This document shows, in pieces, positions 23,480 to 33,211 of a stretch of DNA of 64,000 nucleotides. The stretch spans positions 434,001-498,000 of the forward strand of contig NZ_JAIQZK010000002.1 of the NCBI RefSeq assembly GCF_020075545.1, in the 5' to 3' direction. The notes under the pieces are model-generated. The model did no database searches. It worked only from the letters and a program-made list of their open reading frames with translations, and was not told where the DNA came from. The DNA comes from Nocardioides sp. TRM66260-LWL. Lineage in GTDB: Bacteria > Actinomycetota > Actinomycetes > Propionibacteriales > Nocardioidaceae. The first letter of the stretch is position 1. Every line of letters begins with the position of its first letter. The position numbers and the translations under genes were made by a program.

Positions 23480-24168
23480 GAGTACGGGAACGCCTCGGCG
23501 TAGAGGCGCTGCAGCCCGGCGTCGTCGGCCGGCCCGCTGAAGCCGCACACCATCAGCCGACCGTCCTCGGTGCCGGCGACCAGGTAGGAGCGGCCGACCT
23601 CGAGGTCGAGGGCGCCCTCGATGCGCGGCGCCGAGGCTCGACCCGCGAGGTAGGTGACGGCGAGGGCGGCGCCCGGGTCGCCCTTCAGCACGCGGTCGAC
23701 CCGCAGCGTGGCGCGGCCGTCGTCCGCCTCGGCGACGGTGCCCTCGACGGCCAGCGCCGCCCGCGCCAGCATCGCCGCGCTCGGCACGGCACACCGCGCG
23801 ATGCCGGGCGTGGCCGCGGTGAGGGTGACGCTCGGCGACGGCAGCGCGCTCGGCGTCCCCGAGGCGGACGCGGACGGGTCGGTCGCGGCGACCGGGCCGG
23901 TCGGGTCGCCGCCTCGGGTCAGCGCGTAGCCGCCCCCGATGCCGGCGGCGAGCACGACCGCGGCCGCCCCCAGGAGCAGCGGCGTGCGCCGTCGGGGCGG
24001 GGCCGCCGCGGCGTCACGACGGGTGGGATCGGGTGCTGCGGCCATGGCGTCCTCCACGAGTCGGGCCGTCCGTGCGGGATCGGCCGGGGGCAGGGAGGCG
24101 GCGGGATCGAGTCGCGCGAGCGCGTCGCGCAGGGACGCCGGATCGTGCGGGCCGGGCCGATCGGTCAT
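23476..24168 (-). CDS. membrane protein, candidate anti-sigma factor
   Basis: A 230-residue single-pass protein. The N-terminal 60 residues are cytosolic (SLRDALARLDPAASLPPADP), followed by a basic RRR and a transmembrane helix at about 62-84, then a Ser/Pro linker and an extracytoplasmic domain with two cysteines (about 126 and 212). Its position, starting in an ATGA overlap with the stop of the sigma-factor gene, is that of an anti-sigma factor, but no zinc-binding HxxxCxxC motif is present. SD GGAGG precedes the ATG. Function inferred from context. Confidence 0.6.
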   Translation of the reverse strand: MTDRPGPHDPASLRDALARLDPAASLPPADPARTARLVEDAMAAAPDPTRRDAAAAPPRRRTPLLLGAAAVVLAAGIGGGYALTRGGDPTGPVAATDPSASASGTPSALPSPSVTLTAATPGIARCAVPSAAMLARAALAVEGTVAEADDGRATLRVDRVLKGDPGAALAVTYLAGRASAPRIEGALDLEVGRSYLVAGTEDGRLMVCGFSGPADDAGLQRLYAEAFPYS

Positions 24169-24707
24169 GACCGCCTCCTCTCACCCTGCTCGTGTCCGGC
24201 CGGACCCCGATCCTGTCGGGCGGCGCCGGCCGGATCCGCCAGGGTCCGCCCGAGCGCGTCCTGCGCCCGGCGCAGCCGGAGGCTGACGGCGTTGGCCGAC
24301 GTGCCGAGCACGACCGCGATCTCGCGCCGCTCGAGCCGCTCCCAGGCCCACAGGCGCAGCAGCTCGGCCTGCTCGACGGGCAGCGCGGCCAGCGCCGCGG
24401 CGAGCCGGCCGTCCGGGTCGGCGTCGACCGGCCCGAGGGGCGGCGGCTCGGCGGCGAGCCGCGCGTCCAGCCGCTGCCGGCGGGCCTCGGCGCGGCGCGC
24501 GTTGGCCAGCAGGTTCCGCGCGACGCCGTACGCCCACGGCAGCGGCTCGGACGGCACCTCGTCGAGGCGCCGCCAGCAGACCACCAGGGTCTCGGCCAGC
24601 AGGTCGTCGACGAGGTCCGCGGACGCGCGGCGGGCCAGGTAGCGGCGCAGCGGGTCGACGACCTGGCCCGCGAGCGCCTCGAAGCGCTCCTCCCGAGGTC
24701 CGACCAC
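24165..24707 (-). CDS. ECF-like RNA polymerase sigma factor
   Basis: A 180-residue sigma-70 family protein. Region 2 is about residues 10-75 (DPLRRYLARRASADLVDDLL, then LPWAYGVARNLLANARR, the -10 recognition helix). Region 4 is about 110-165, with LPVEQAELLRLWAWERL and the helix-turn-helix REIAVVLGTSANAVSLRLRR. No extra domains. GTG start chosen because CATGCT precedes it by 6 nt; the frame upstream runs into the groEL antisense. It heads a four-gene translationally coupled operon. Its regulon is unknown. Confidence 0.85.
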   Translation of the reverse strand: MVGPREERFEALAGQVVDPLRRYLARRASADLVDDLLAETLVVCWRRLDEVPSEPLPWAYGVARNLLANARRAEARRQRLDARLAAEPPPLGPVDADPDGRLAAALAALPVEQAELLRLWAWERLERREIAVVLGTSANAVSLRLRRAQDALGRTLADPAGAARQDRGPAGHEQGERRRS

Positions 24708-24744
24708 AGGCCCAGCATGCCCCAGGGCGCGACCCCGGGAACGG

Positions 24745-24780
24745 CGCTCGGCCCCGACGCGTGCGCGTCGGGGCCGAGCG
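24745..24780 (-). terminator. strong hairpin terminator of groEL
   Basis: A perfect 17-bp stem with arms of the form CGCTCGGCCCCGACGCG and CGCGTCGGGGCCGAGCG around a 2-base centre (realistically a 4-base loop), 44 nt after the groEL stop. Confidence 0.85.
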
Positions 24781-24823
24781 GGTGGTGCAGGTGGTGCTGC
24801 CGGAGCGGGCCGGCGGGCGGGAC

Positions 24824-26464
<1,641 letters not shown>

Positions 26465-26579
26465 TCACGCTTGGAGTTCTAGGACCGGCTCGACGGGCTG
26501 CCCGCGACGGACGGCTCCCCGCGACCCGGCGAACCCTGTCTCGCCGACGCGGAGGGCCTCAGCTGGCGCCGCTCCGGAG

Positions 26580-26604
26580 TGGCACTCTCAGGAGGAGAGT
26601 GCCA
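26580..26604 (-). promoter_or_regulatory. CIRCE operator, groEL-proximal
   Basis: GGCACTC-N9-GAGTGCC, the HrcA-binding inverted repeat, downstream of the -10, in the untranslated leader. Confidence 0.9.
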
Positions 26605-26613
26605 GCGTCATGT

Positions 26614-26640
26614 TTAGCACTCGCCCCTGCCGAGTGCAAG
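26614..26640 (-). promoter_or_regulatory. groEL promoter overlapped by a second CIRCE
   Basis: TTAGCACTC-N9-GAGTGCAAG on the plus strand. Read leftward it contains -35 TTGCAC, a 17-nt spacer and -10 TAAACA, so HrcA at this site covers the whole core promoter. Confidence 0.9.
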
Positions 26641-26668
26641 CAGCCGGGATCGCGTCCGGGCGGTGCGC

Positions 26669-27526
26669 TCAGCGACCGGCGAGCGCCCGCACGACCAGGT
26701 CGGCGAAGGCGTCGGCGTTGCCGGGCAGCACGTCGAGGTAGAGGCCCGGCTCGATCAGCTCGAGCTCGGAGACGCACCACCGCTCGTCCCACCACAGGAG
26801 GTCGACGCGGGCGTAGTCGAGGCGTCGCTCGAGCAGCGCCTCCGCGGCGCGGACGGCCTCCAGCGCGCGGTCGGCCCGGACGGGGTCCAGAGCGGCCACC
26901 TGCGAGCGTCCGCCGTGCGTCTCGTGCACACGGACCTCGCCGTGCCCGGGGTGCTTGTCGACCTGGCTGACCGCCACGCCGTCGAGGACGAACACCGACG
27001 ACTCCCCGCGGGTGCGCACGCTCTCGACGAGCGGCTGCACGACCCACGGGCCGCCGACCATCCCGGCGAGCCGGTCGTCGTCCCAGCGGTCGACGACGCA
27101 GACCCCGACGCCGCCCGCGCCCGTGGCCGGCTTGACCACCGCGGTGGCGTGCTCGGCGACGGCCCGGCGCAGGCCCTCGACGAGGCCGGCCTCGTCGAGG
27201 CGACGGGTCGGCACCGTGGGCACGGATCCGGCCAGCTCGACGAGGTAGGACTTGTCGGCGTTCCACGCGAACGTCTCCGCGCCGTTGAGCAGCGGCGCGG
27301 GGAGCCCCCGCACCCACGACCAGAACTCCTCGAGCCGACGGTGGTAGTCCCAGGTGGAGCGCACCGCGACGAGGTCGGCCCCGGCCCAGTCGACCGCGTC
27401 GTCGTCCCATACGGCCCAGCGCGCGGCGACGCCCCGCGCGGCGAGCGCGTCGACCAGCAGGTGGCCGTCGGGCTCCCCGGCGGGGCGCAGCGCGAGCGTG
27501 GCGAGCAGGACCTGCGGCGCCCTCAC
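26669..27526 (-). CDS. ATP-grasp family ligase-like protein
   Basis: A 285-residue ATP-grasp enzyme. An N-terminal pre-ATP-grasp fold ([20 protein letters not shown], then [18 protein letters not shown]) leads to the ATP-grasp core with [16 protein letters not shown] (ATP lysine and glycine loop), [33 protein letters not shown] and a C-terminal [13 protein letters not shown] with the metal-binding acids. It resembles the glutathione-synthetase/DcsG type that forms amide-like bonds; substrates unknown. GTG start overlaps the stop of the permease gene (GTGA), so the two are translated together. Confidence 0.78.
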   Translation of the reverse strand: MRAPQVLLATLALRPAGEPDGHLLVDALAARGVAARWAVWDDDAVDWAGADLVAVRSTWDYHRRLEEFWSWVRGLPAPLLNGAETFAWNADKSYLVELAGSVPTVPTRRLDEAGLVEGLRRAVAEHATAVVKPATGAGGVGVCVVDRWDDDRLAGMVGGPWVVQPLVESVRTRGESSVFVLDGVAVSQVDKHPGHGEVRVHETHGGRSQVAALDPVRADRALEAVRAAEALLERRLDYARVDLLWWDERWCVSELELIEPGLYLDVLPGNADAFADLVVRALAGR

Positions 27527-29076
27527 GCCGTCGCGGACGTGTCGTCGAACGCGGAGTCGACGCCCTCGCGGCCCAGCACCGAGTGCTTGCGGCCGTAGAG
27601 GACGTAGACGGCGAGGCCGATCGCCAGCCAGACGAGGAAGCGCAGCCAGGTCTCGACCGCCAGGAACGACATCAGCCCGACGCAGGACGCGCCGGCGAGG
27701 ATCGGGACGAGCGGCACCAGCGGGGTGCGGAACGGCCGCTCCATGTCGGGCTTGGTGTGGCGCAGCACCGCCACGGCGATCGCCACGACGAGGAACGCGA
27801 AGAGCGTGCCGATGCTGACCATCTCGGCCAGGGTCGCGAGCGGGATGAACGCGGCGAACAGGGCGATCACGATCGAGATGCCGACGGTGAACCGGAACGG
27901 CGTCTTGTACCGCGGGTGGATGGCGCCGATGCTCGGCGGCAGCAGTCCGTCGCGGCACAGTGCGAAGCCGATGCGGCTCAGCGCGACGATCTCGACGAGG
28001 ATCACCGAGGAGAGGCCGGCGACCGCCGCCAGGCCGATCAGGAAGCCGGCCCAGTCGAGGCCGACCTGGTGGAAGGCGTCCGAGATCGGCGCGCCCTCCG
28101 AGAGCTTCGAGTAGTCGACCATGCCGGTGAGCACGAAGCAGACCGCGAGGTAGAGCAGCGTGCACAGCCCGAGCGTGCCGATCAGGCCGCGCGGCATGTC
28201 GCGGGCCGGGTTCTCGGACTCCTCGCCGAGGTTCGCCACGGCCTCGAAGCCGGAGTAGGCGAAGAAGACGACGGCCGCGGCGATCATCACGCCGCCGATG
28301 CCGAAGGCGGTCGGCTGCACGCCGGAGACCCACTGCCACAGCGGCTCCTTGAGCCCGCTGGTCGTCTGCCCGCCCTCGGGCGTGCGGCTCTCGGGGACGA
28401 ACGGCACGAGGTTGGCCGCCTTGACGAAGAAGGCGCCGGCGACGATCACGAAGATGCACACGGCGACCTTGACGACGACCAGCGCGTTGGTGACCCACGC
28501 CGACTCGCGCACGCCGACCGCGGCGATGGCGCCCAGCACGGCCACGATCAGCACCGCGCCGACGTTGACCGTGGAGTCCTCGCCGAAGACCGACGTCGGC
28601 AGGTTCAGGGCGTCCTGCAGGTAGCCCGACCAGCCGCGCGCGACCACGGCGGAGCCGAGCGCGAACTCGAGGATGAGGTCCCAGGCGATGATCCAGGCGA
28701 AGACCTCGCCGATGGTCGTGTACGCGTAGGTGTAGGAGCTGCCGGCCGTCGGGACGGCCGCGGCGAGCTCGGCGTAGCAGAGGGCGGCGAGCATGCTGAC
28801 GACGCCGGCGATCGCGAACGAGACGACGATCGCGGGGCCGGCGTTCTCCTTCGCCTGCACGCCGGTGAGCGTGAAGATGCCGGTGCCGATCACGATGCCC
28901 ACGCCGAAGCCGATGAGGTCGCGCACCTTGAGCCGCTTGCTCAGGGACGCGCCGTGGCCCTCGCCGTCGGCGTCGTTCTGGTGCAGGACGGTCTCGACGT
29001 CCTTGGTGCGCAGGAAGCTGCCGGTGTCGGGGCTCGCGCTGGAGTCGCCGGAGGGATCAGGTGTCTGGGAGGACAT
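27523..29076 (-). CDS. APC superfamily amino acid permease
   Basis: A 517-residue inner-membrane transporter with about 12-14 helices, of the cationic amino acid transporter type. The first helix has GFGVGIVIGTGIFTLTG, the unwound substrate site of APC proteins; FFAYSGFEAVANLGEESENP is the family's conserved loop, and SRIGFALCRDGLLPP follows. An N-terminal cytosolic tail of about 45 residues precedes helix 1. ATG follows TAGGGT by 8 nt. It is coupled to an ATP-grasp gene, suggesting uptake of the amino acid that the ligase uses (inference). Confidence 0.88.
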   Translation of the reverse strand: MSSQTPDPSGDSSASPDTGSFLRTKDVETVLHQNDADGEGHGASLSKRLKVRDLIGFGVGIVIGTGIFTLTGVQAKENAGPAIVVSFAIAGVVSMLAALCYAELAAAVPTAGSSYTYAYTTIGEVFAWIIAWDLILEFALGSAVVARGWSGYLQDALNLPTSVFGEDSTVNVGAVLIVAVLGAIAAVGVRESAWVTNALVVVKVAVCIFVIVAGAFFVKAANLVPFVPESRTPEGGQTTSGLKEPLWQWVSGVQPTAFGIGGVMIAAAVVFFAYSGFEAVANLGEESENPARDMPRGLIGTLGLCTLLYLAVCFVLTGMVDYSKLSEGAPISDAFHQVGLDWAGFLIGLAAVAGLSSVILVEIVALSRIGFALCRDGLLPPSIGAIHPRYKTPFRFTVGISIVIALFAAFIPLATLAEMVSIGTLFAFLVVAIAVAVLRHTKPDMERPFRTPLVPLVPILAGASCVGLMSFLAVETWLRFLVWLAIGLAVYVLYGRKHSVLGREGVDSAFDDTSATA

Positions 29077-29084
29077 AGCGCTCG

Positions 29085-29090
29085 ACCCTA
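29085..29090 (-). promoter_or_regulatory. -10 hexamer TAGGGT of the permease operon
   Basis: Eight nt before the ATG at 29076, giving a leader of at most one or two bases. Confidence 0.5.
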
Positions 29091-29181
29091 GGCGGGGCTC
29101 TCAGGCGATCCCCCACCCGGAGGGGTTGACCGGACTGCCGACCCGGGTTTGGCCCGCGGCGGCACGGGGCAGCACGGGTCG

Positions 29182-29199
29182 GGGCGCCGTCCGGCGCCC
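29182..29199 (+). promoter_or_regulatory. hairpin in leader of the secreted-protein gene
   Basis: GGGCGCC-GTCC-GGCGCCC, a perfect 7-bp stem 23 nt before the ATG; role unknown. Confidence 0.3.
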
Positions 29200-29222
29200 G
29201 TCCACTCCATCTCGGGAGCATC

Positions 29223-29726
29223 ATGAACCGCCTCACCCGCGTCACGCTCGCCGTGGGCGCGACGCTCGTCGCCCCACTGCTGGCCACCCCCACGACCGCC
29301 CACGCGGAGGTGCCGCCCAGCGTCTCCTACGACCTGATCCTGCACTCGAAGGTCAAGGACCTCACCGACTACAAGCACCGGCTCGGCATCTGCAAGGCGG
29401 AGTCGAACGGCATCCAGTGCACCATCTCCAAGGGACGCACTGCGACGCGCAGCATCGGCGTCGGGCTCAACGTCAGCAAGGGCTTCGTGGCCGGGGAGCT
29501 GAACATCAGCAAGTCCACCGACGTCACCGTCAGCGTCGGCTGCGACACCGTCACCCTCAGGAAGGGCCAGGCCCTGGTGGCCTACCCCGTCGGCTCGCGC
29601 CACAAGTACAAGATCCGCAAGACCACCCGGTGGGCCGGCGGCGGCATCGCCCGCGAGTACAGCAGGTGGCACTACACGTTCAACCCGTACCGCACCTCGA
29701 TCGCCTGCAAGATCATCAACTTCTGA
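29223..29726 (+). CDS. small secreted cationic protein, unknown
   Basis: A 167-residue protein with a clear signal peptide (basic MNRLTR, hydrophobic core, cleavage likely after TTAHA at about residue 27). The mature part of about 140 residues is rich in lysine and arginine, has four cysteines (in LGICKAE, IQCTI, VGCDT and IACKI) and two beta-strand-like repeats (SIGVGLNVSKGF, STDVTVSVGC). No family recognised. SD GGGAG precedes the ATG. It is transcribed divergently from the permease. Could be an exported binding or antimicrobial protein, but nothing shows which. Confidence 0.6.
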   Translation: MNRLTRVTLAVGATLVAPLLATPTTAHAEVPPSVSYDLILHSKVKDLTDYKHRLGICKAESNGIQCTISKGRTATRSIGVGLNVSKGFVAGELNISKSTDVTVSVGCDTVTLRKGQALVAYPVGSRHKYKIRKTTRWAGGGIAREYSRWHYTFNPYRTSIACKIINF

Positions 29727-29756
29727 GCCTGGGCTCGGTCTCCGAACGCCCTGGCC

Positions 29757-30620
29757 CTACGCCTCGGGCCCCTCGGGCGCCTCGGGCGCCTCGACCGCCG
29801 GCCGGTGGTGCCCGAACGGCATCTCCTGCCGGTGGCCGAGCGCCGCGAGCACGGACGGCAGCATCGCCTCGGCCGTGCGGCGGTAGCCCAGGGCGCTGGG
29901 GTGGAACCGGTCGAGGCTGAACATCTCGTCGGGATTGGTCACGAAGAACGGCCCGACGACGTCGGCCAGCGACACCACGTAGGCGCCGGCCTCCCGGGCC
30001 GCGGCGGCCTGGGCGGCGGCGAGCTGCCGCGACGCTCGCGAGCCGAGGCTGCGCAGCGGCTGCGGCACCGGGCGCAGGGCGCCGAGGTCGGGACAGGTGC
30101 CGACGACGACCTCGGTGCCGTCGGCCCGCAGCCGCTCGATCGCGGCCACCAGGAACGCCACCGAGTCGGCCACCGGCACCCGGTGCGTCACGTCGTTGCC
30201 GCCGACGACGATGACGGCGACGTCGGCGCGGTACAGGCGCGGCAGCCCGTCGAGCTGGAGCGGCAGCGCCGAGCTCTCCGAGCCCACGACCGCGGCGACC
30301 CGCAGGTCGACGGCGCGGTGCAGCGTCCGGGCGACGCCCTTGGCCAGGCGGGCGCCGAGGGTGTCCTTGCGCCGCTCGGCGCCGAGCCCCGCGGCGATCG
30401 AGTCACCGAGCACGAGCAGCGCGACCGGGTCGCCGTAGGAGCGCTTCCAGATGCGGTCGGCCGCCGGCGCCTGCTCCCCCAGCGGCTTGCCGATCACGCG
30501 GCGCGCCGCCGCCGCCTGACGGCGCAGCAGCTCGCGGGCGCCCACGACGACGCTGGCCCCGAGGAACCCGGTGCCGGCGACGGCGAGGACGGCGAGGGTG
30601 CGCTGGCCACGTCGACTCAC
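29757..30620 (-). CDS. membrane-anchored SGNH/GDSL hydrolase
   Basis: A 287-residue esterase-fold protein with an N-terminal signal anchor (about 8-30). The four SGNH blocks are present: LVLGDSIAAGLG with the serine nucleophile, the glycine in block II, IVVGGNDVTH with the oxyanion asparagine, and DRFHPSALGY with catalytic Asp and His. Probably acts outside the membrane on an ester such as lipid or cell-wall acetyl; substrate unknown. The C-terminal PEAPEGPEA tail is low complexity. It lies 61 bp downstream of thrC on the same strand. Confidence 0.82.
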   Translation of the reverse strand: MSRRGQRTLAVLAVAGTGFLGASVVVGARELLRRQAAAARRVIGKPLGEQAPAADRIWKRSYGDPVALLVLGDSIAAGLGAERRKDTLGARLAKGVARTLHRAVDLRVAAVVGSESSALPLQLDGLPRLYRADVAVIVVGGNDVTHRVPVADSVAFLVAAIERLRADGTEVVVGTCPDLGALRPVPQPLRSLGSRASRQLAAAQAAAAREAGAYVVSLADVVGPFFVTNPDEMFSLDRFHPSALGYRRTAEAMLPSVLAALGHRQEMPFGHHRPAVEAPEAPEGPEA

Positions 30621-30681
30621 ACCGTGGTTGAACCAGGGCGCGGCGAACGGTCGGTGACTGCCCGGGGCCGCCCCCGCGACC

Positions 30682-31968
30682 TCAGGACGACAGGCCGGTG
30701 GCGGCGAAGGCGTCGTAGGACGGCGGGATGGTGGCGGCGGGGCCGACCCGGTCGGCGACGGCGTCGAGGGTCTTCAGGCCCATGCCGGTGTTGATCACGA
30801 CGGTCTCGGCCTCGACGTCGAGCTGGCCGGTCTCGACCAGCTTGCGCAGGCAGGCCACCGTGGTGCCGCCGGCGGTCTCGGTGAAGATGCCCTCGGTGCG
30901 GGCGAGCAGCAGGATGCCGTCGCGCACCTCGTCGTCGGTGACGTCCTCGACGGCGCCGCCGGTCTCGCGGCAGATGTCGAGCACGTAGATGCCGTCGGCC
31001 GGGTTGCCGATCGCGAGGCTCTTGGCGATCGTGTCGGGCTTGACCGGGCGGATCGCGTCGACGCCGGCCTTGTACGCCGTCGACACCGGCGAGCAGCCGG
31101 TGGCCTGCGCCCCGAAGATGCGGTACGGCTTCTCCTCGACCAGGCCGAGCTTGATCAGCTCCTGGAACGCCTTGTGCACCTTGGTGAGCTGGGAGCCGGA
31201 CGCGACCGGGATGACGACCTGGTCGGGCAGCCGCCAGCCGAGCTGCTCGGCGATCTCGTAGCCCAGGGTCTTGGAGCCCTCGGCGTAGAAGGGGCGCACG
31301 TTGACGTTGACGAACGCCCAGCCCTCCTCCTCCGCGGCGATCTCCTGGGCGAGCTTGTTGACGTCGTCGTAGGTGCCGTCGACCGCGACGAGCGACTCGG
31401 TGTAGACCGCCGAGTTGACCTGCTTGGGCTTCTCCAGGTTGCTCGGGATGAAGACGACGGTCTTCATGCCCGCCCGGGCCCCGGCCGCGGCGACGGCGTT
31501 GGCGAGGTTGCCCGTCGAGGGGCAGGCGAAGACGGTGGCGTGCAGCTCGCGGGCGGCGCTGAGCGCACAGGCCACGACGCGGTCCTTGAAGGAGTTCGTC
31601 GGGTTGGTGCTGTCGTCCTTGACCCACACCGACGCCAGCCCCAGCTCACGGGCGAGGTTGTCGGCCTTGAGCAGGCGGGTGAAGCCGGGCTCGGTGTTGG
31701 GGCTCTGCTCGATGTCGGCGGGCACCGGCAGGAGCGCCTTGTACCGCCAGATGTTGGGGGGGCCGGCCTCGATCTCCTCGCGGGTGAGGGCCGGGAAGTC
31801 GTAGGCGACCTCGAGGGGCCCGAAGCACTCCGGACACGCGTACGACGGGCCGAGCTCGACCTCGGTGCCGCACTCGCGACAGGCCAGCGAGCGGGCGTGC
31901 CCGAACGCGCCCTCCCGGACCTCGTTCGTCGCGGTGCTCGCGGGACGCTCGGTGACGGATGCGCTCAT
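30682..31968 (-). CDS. thrC: threonine synthase
   Basis: Converts O-phosphohomoserine to threonine with pyridoxal phosphate. The 428-residue protein has an N-terminal zinc ribbon (CRECG and CPECF), the PLP lysine in NPTNSFKDRVV, the phosphate-binding PSTGNLANAV loop and ASGSQLTKVH. ATG at 31968 has AGGAGG 8 nt upstream; a GTG nine bases earlier lies too close to that site. A SAM-sensing S-box precedes it, and its P1 helix includes the Shine-Dalgarno, so translation should respond to SAM. Confidence 0.95.
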   Translation of the reverse strand: MSASVTERPASTATNEVREGAFGHARSLACRECGTEVELGPSYACPECFGPLEVAYDFPALTREEIEAGPPNIWRYKALLPVPADIEQSPNTEPGFTRLLKADNLARELGLASVWVKDDSTNPTNSFKDRVVACALSAARELHATVFACPSTGNLANAVAAAGARAGMKTVVFIPSNLEKPKQVNSAVYTESLVAVDGTYDDVNKLAQEIAAEEEGWAFVNVNVRPFYAEGSKTLGYEIAEQLGWRLPDQVVIPVASGSQLTKVHKAFQELIKLGLVEEKPYRIFGAQATGCSPVSTAYKAGVDAIRPVKPDTIAKSLAIGNPADGIYVLDICRETGGAVEDVTDDEVRDGILLLARTEGIFTETAGGTTVACLRKLVETGQLDVEAETVVINTGMGLKTLDAVADRVGPAATIPPSYDAFAATGLSS

Positions 31969-31977
31969 GAGTTCCAC

Positions 31978-32119
31978 CTCCTCATCTTCCCCGGGTCCGC
32001 GTGTCTCGCGTCCGGGCCGGACTTGGCACCACTTCCGCGACCGGCCCCTGCGGGGTCGGGTGGTTCGCGGCGGTTGCCGGGACGTCGTCGGGCCGTTCCC
32101 TCAGTCCCTCTCGATGAGC
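31978..32119 (-). ncRNA. SAM (S-box) riboswitch upstream of thrC
   Basis: Read on the minus strand the leader has the S-box landmarks in order: CTCATCGAGAG (P1 5' strand and internal loop), GAGGGAACGGCCCGACGACG, CCCGGCAACC, a GC-rich P3 (CCGCGA to TCGCGG), GGTGCCAAGTCC, a P4 hairpin, and GGAAGATGAG. GATGAG (31986-31981) pairs with CTCATC to close P1 and overlaps AGGAGG (31982-31977), the thrC Shine-Dalgarno. Ligand-stabilised P1 would hide the ribosome site, a translational OFF design without a separate terminator. Promoter -10 TACAGT at 32132-32127 places the 5' end at the aptamer start. Confidence 0.88.
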
Positions 32120-32126
32120 GCTGACC

Positions 32127-32132
32127 ACTGTA
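32127..32132 (-). promoter_or_regulatory. -10 hexamer TACAGT of thrC
   Basis: Minus-strand TACAGT, 6-7 nt before the first base of the S-box aptamer; no good -35. Confidence 0.5.
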
Positions 32133-32191
32133 CGGAGGCGTCTCGCATCGTGCACACGGGTCTTGGCATGCGGACTCGCGGCGGGCGCCGA

Positions 32192-32284
32192 CCAGTTTCA
32201 TCGGTCAACCGACGAAACTGGCGCCTGCACGGTGAAGCTTCATCGTCCCAGTGACAGTTTCATCGGTCAGCCGATGAAGCTGGC
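32192..32284. repeat. composite palindromic element, copy 1
   Basis: Two outer palindromes with GTTTC and CGG cores (32192-32221 and about 32254-32283) flank a shorter inner palindrome around GAAGCTTCATCG (32233-32246). It fills the gap between the otsB stop and the thrC promoter. Together with the riboswitch it accounts for the 321-bp gene-free stretch 31969-32289. Confidence 0.85.
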
Positions 32285-32289
32285 GCGCC

Positions 32290-33153
32290 TCAGCGACGCG
32301 TCAGGCGGTCCATCTCGCGGGCGTCGCGCGCGAAGCGGGTGAGCAGGTCGAGGACGCCGTCGGGGCCGGGGACGACGACGTCGACCCGGTCCTCCAGGGT
32401 GCGGTTCTCGGCGGAGGAGGAGAGCACCCGCAGCGTCGGCAGGCCGCGGGAGCCGAGGTCGCGCAGGGCCGCGAAGGCCTCGAGGTCGCCGAGGTCGTCG
32501 CCGGCGAAGAGCAGGCCCTCGGCAGCGAGGTCGTCGGCCAGGCGTCGCACCACCAGGCCCTTGTGCATCTGGGCCGAGCGGATCTCGACGACCTGCTTGC
32601 CGGGCTCGACGCCGAGGCCGTGGCGCTGCGCGAGGGCCGTCAACGGCTCGCGCAGCCGGGCGAGCGCGCGGTCGGGGTCGGCCATCCGGCGGGTGTGGAT
32701 CGCGACCGCCAGCCCCTTCTCCTCCACGAACGCGTCGGTGGCGTCGAGGTCGCGCAGCAGTCGCGGGAGCTCCCGCTCGAAGCTGGCCAGGCCGGCGGGC
32801 GGGCGGGGGCTGACGATCCGCCGGGCGCTGGAGCCCCAGCGCTCGTGGCCGTACTGGCCGAAGACGTGCAACTCGCAGCCGGCGTCGCCGACCGCCGTGC
32901 CGACCGCCTCCAGGCCGCCGAGCGCCAGCACCTGACGCGCCGGACGACCCGTGACGACGGCGATCGCCCGCACCTGGCCGGCCAGCTCGACCAGGACGTC
33001 GCGGGCGTCCGGGTGGATGTGGGCCTGCTCGGGGTCGTCGACGATCGGGGCGAGCGTGCCGTCGAAGTCGAGGCCCACGACGGTGCCGGCGGCGGCACGG
33101 GTGAGCGCGCGGTAGCGCTCCTCGGCCTCGGGCTGGACGTACCGGGGGGTCAT
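32290..33153 (-). CDS. otsB: trehalose-6-phosphate phosphatase
   Basis: A 287-residue HAD-family phosphatase completing trehalose synthesis. Motif I is VVGLDFDGTLAPI with the nucleophile aspartate, motif II the threonine of AVVTGRP, KQVVEIRSAQMHKGLVV contains the motif III lysine, and LLFAGDDLGDLEAF is motif IV. ATG follows GAGGCT by 6 nt. Its partner otsA lies about 2 kb away on the other strand; the composite palindromic repeat lies just behind its stop. Confidence 0.93.
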   Translation of the reverse strand: MTPRYVQPEAEERYRALTRAAAGTVVGLDFDGTLAPIVDDPEQAHIHPDARDVLVELAGQVRAIAVVTGRPARQVLALGGLEAVGTAVGDAGCELHVFGQYGHERWGSSARRIVSPRPPAGLASFERELPRLLRDLDATDAFVEEKGLAVAIHTRRMADPDRALARLREPLTALAQRHGLGVEPGKQVVEIRSAQMHKGLVVRRLADDLAAEGLLFAGDDLGDLEAFAALRDLGSRGLPTLRVLSSSAENRTLEDRVDVVVPGPDGVLDLLTRFARDAREMDRLTRR

Positions 33154-33211
33154 GCCGTCAGCCTCGCAGAGGCGCGCGGCCCCGCGCCCTCACCGGAGGG
33201 AGGGGTCGGGC

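Noticed and set aside
24169..24823. Long minus-strand frame joining groEL antisense sequence to the sigma factor (767 codons)
   Set aside because: Only the part from the GTG at 24707 has sigma-factor regions; upstream sequence is groEL in another frame.
31978..32119. T-box leader for thrC
   Set aside because: No specifier loop or T-box antiterminator sequence is seen; the S-box landmarks explain the whole leader.
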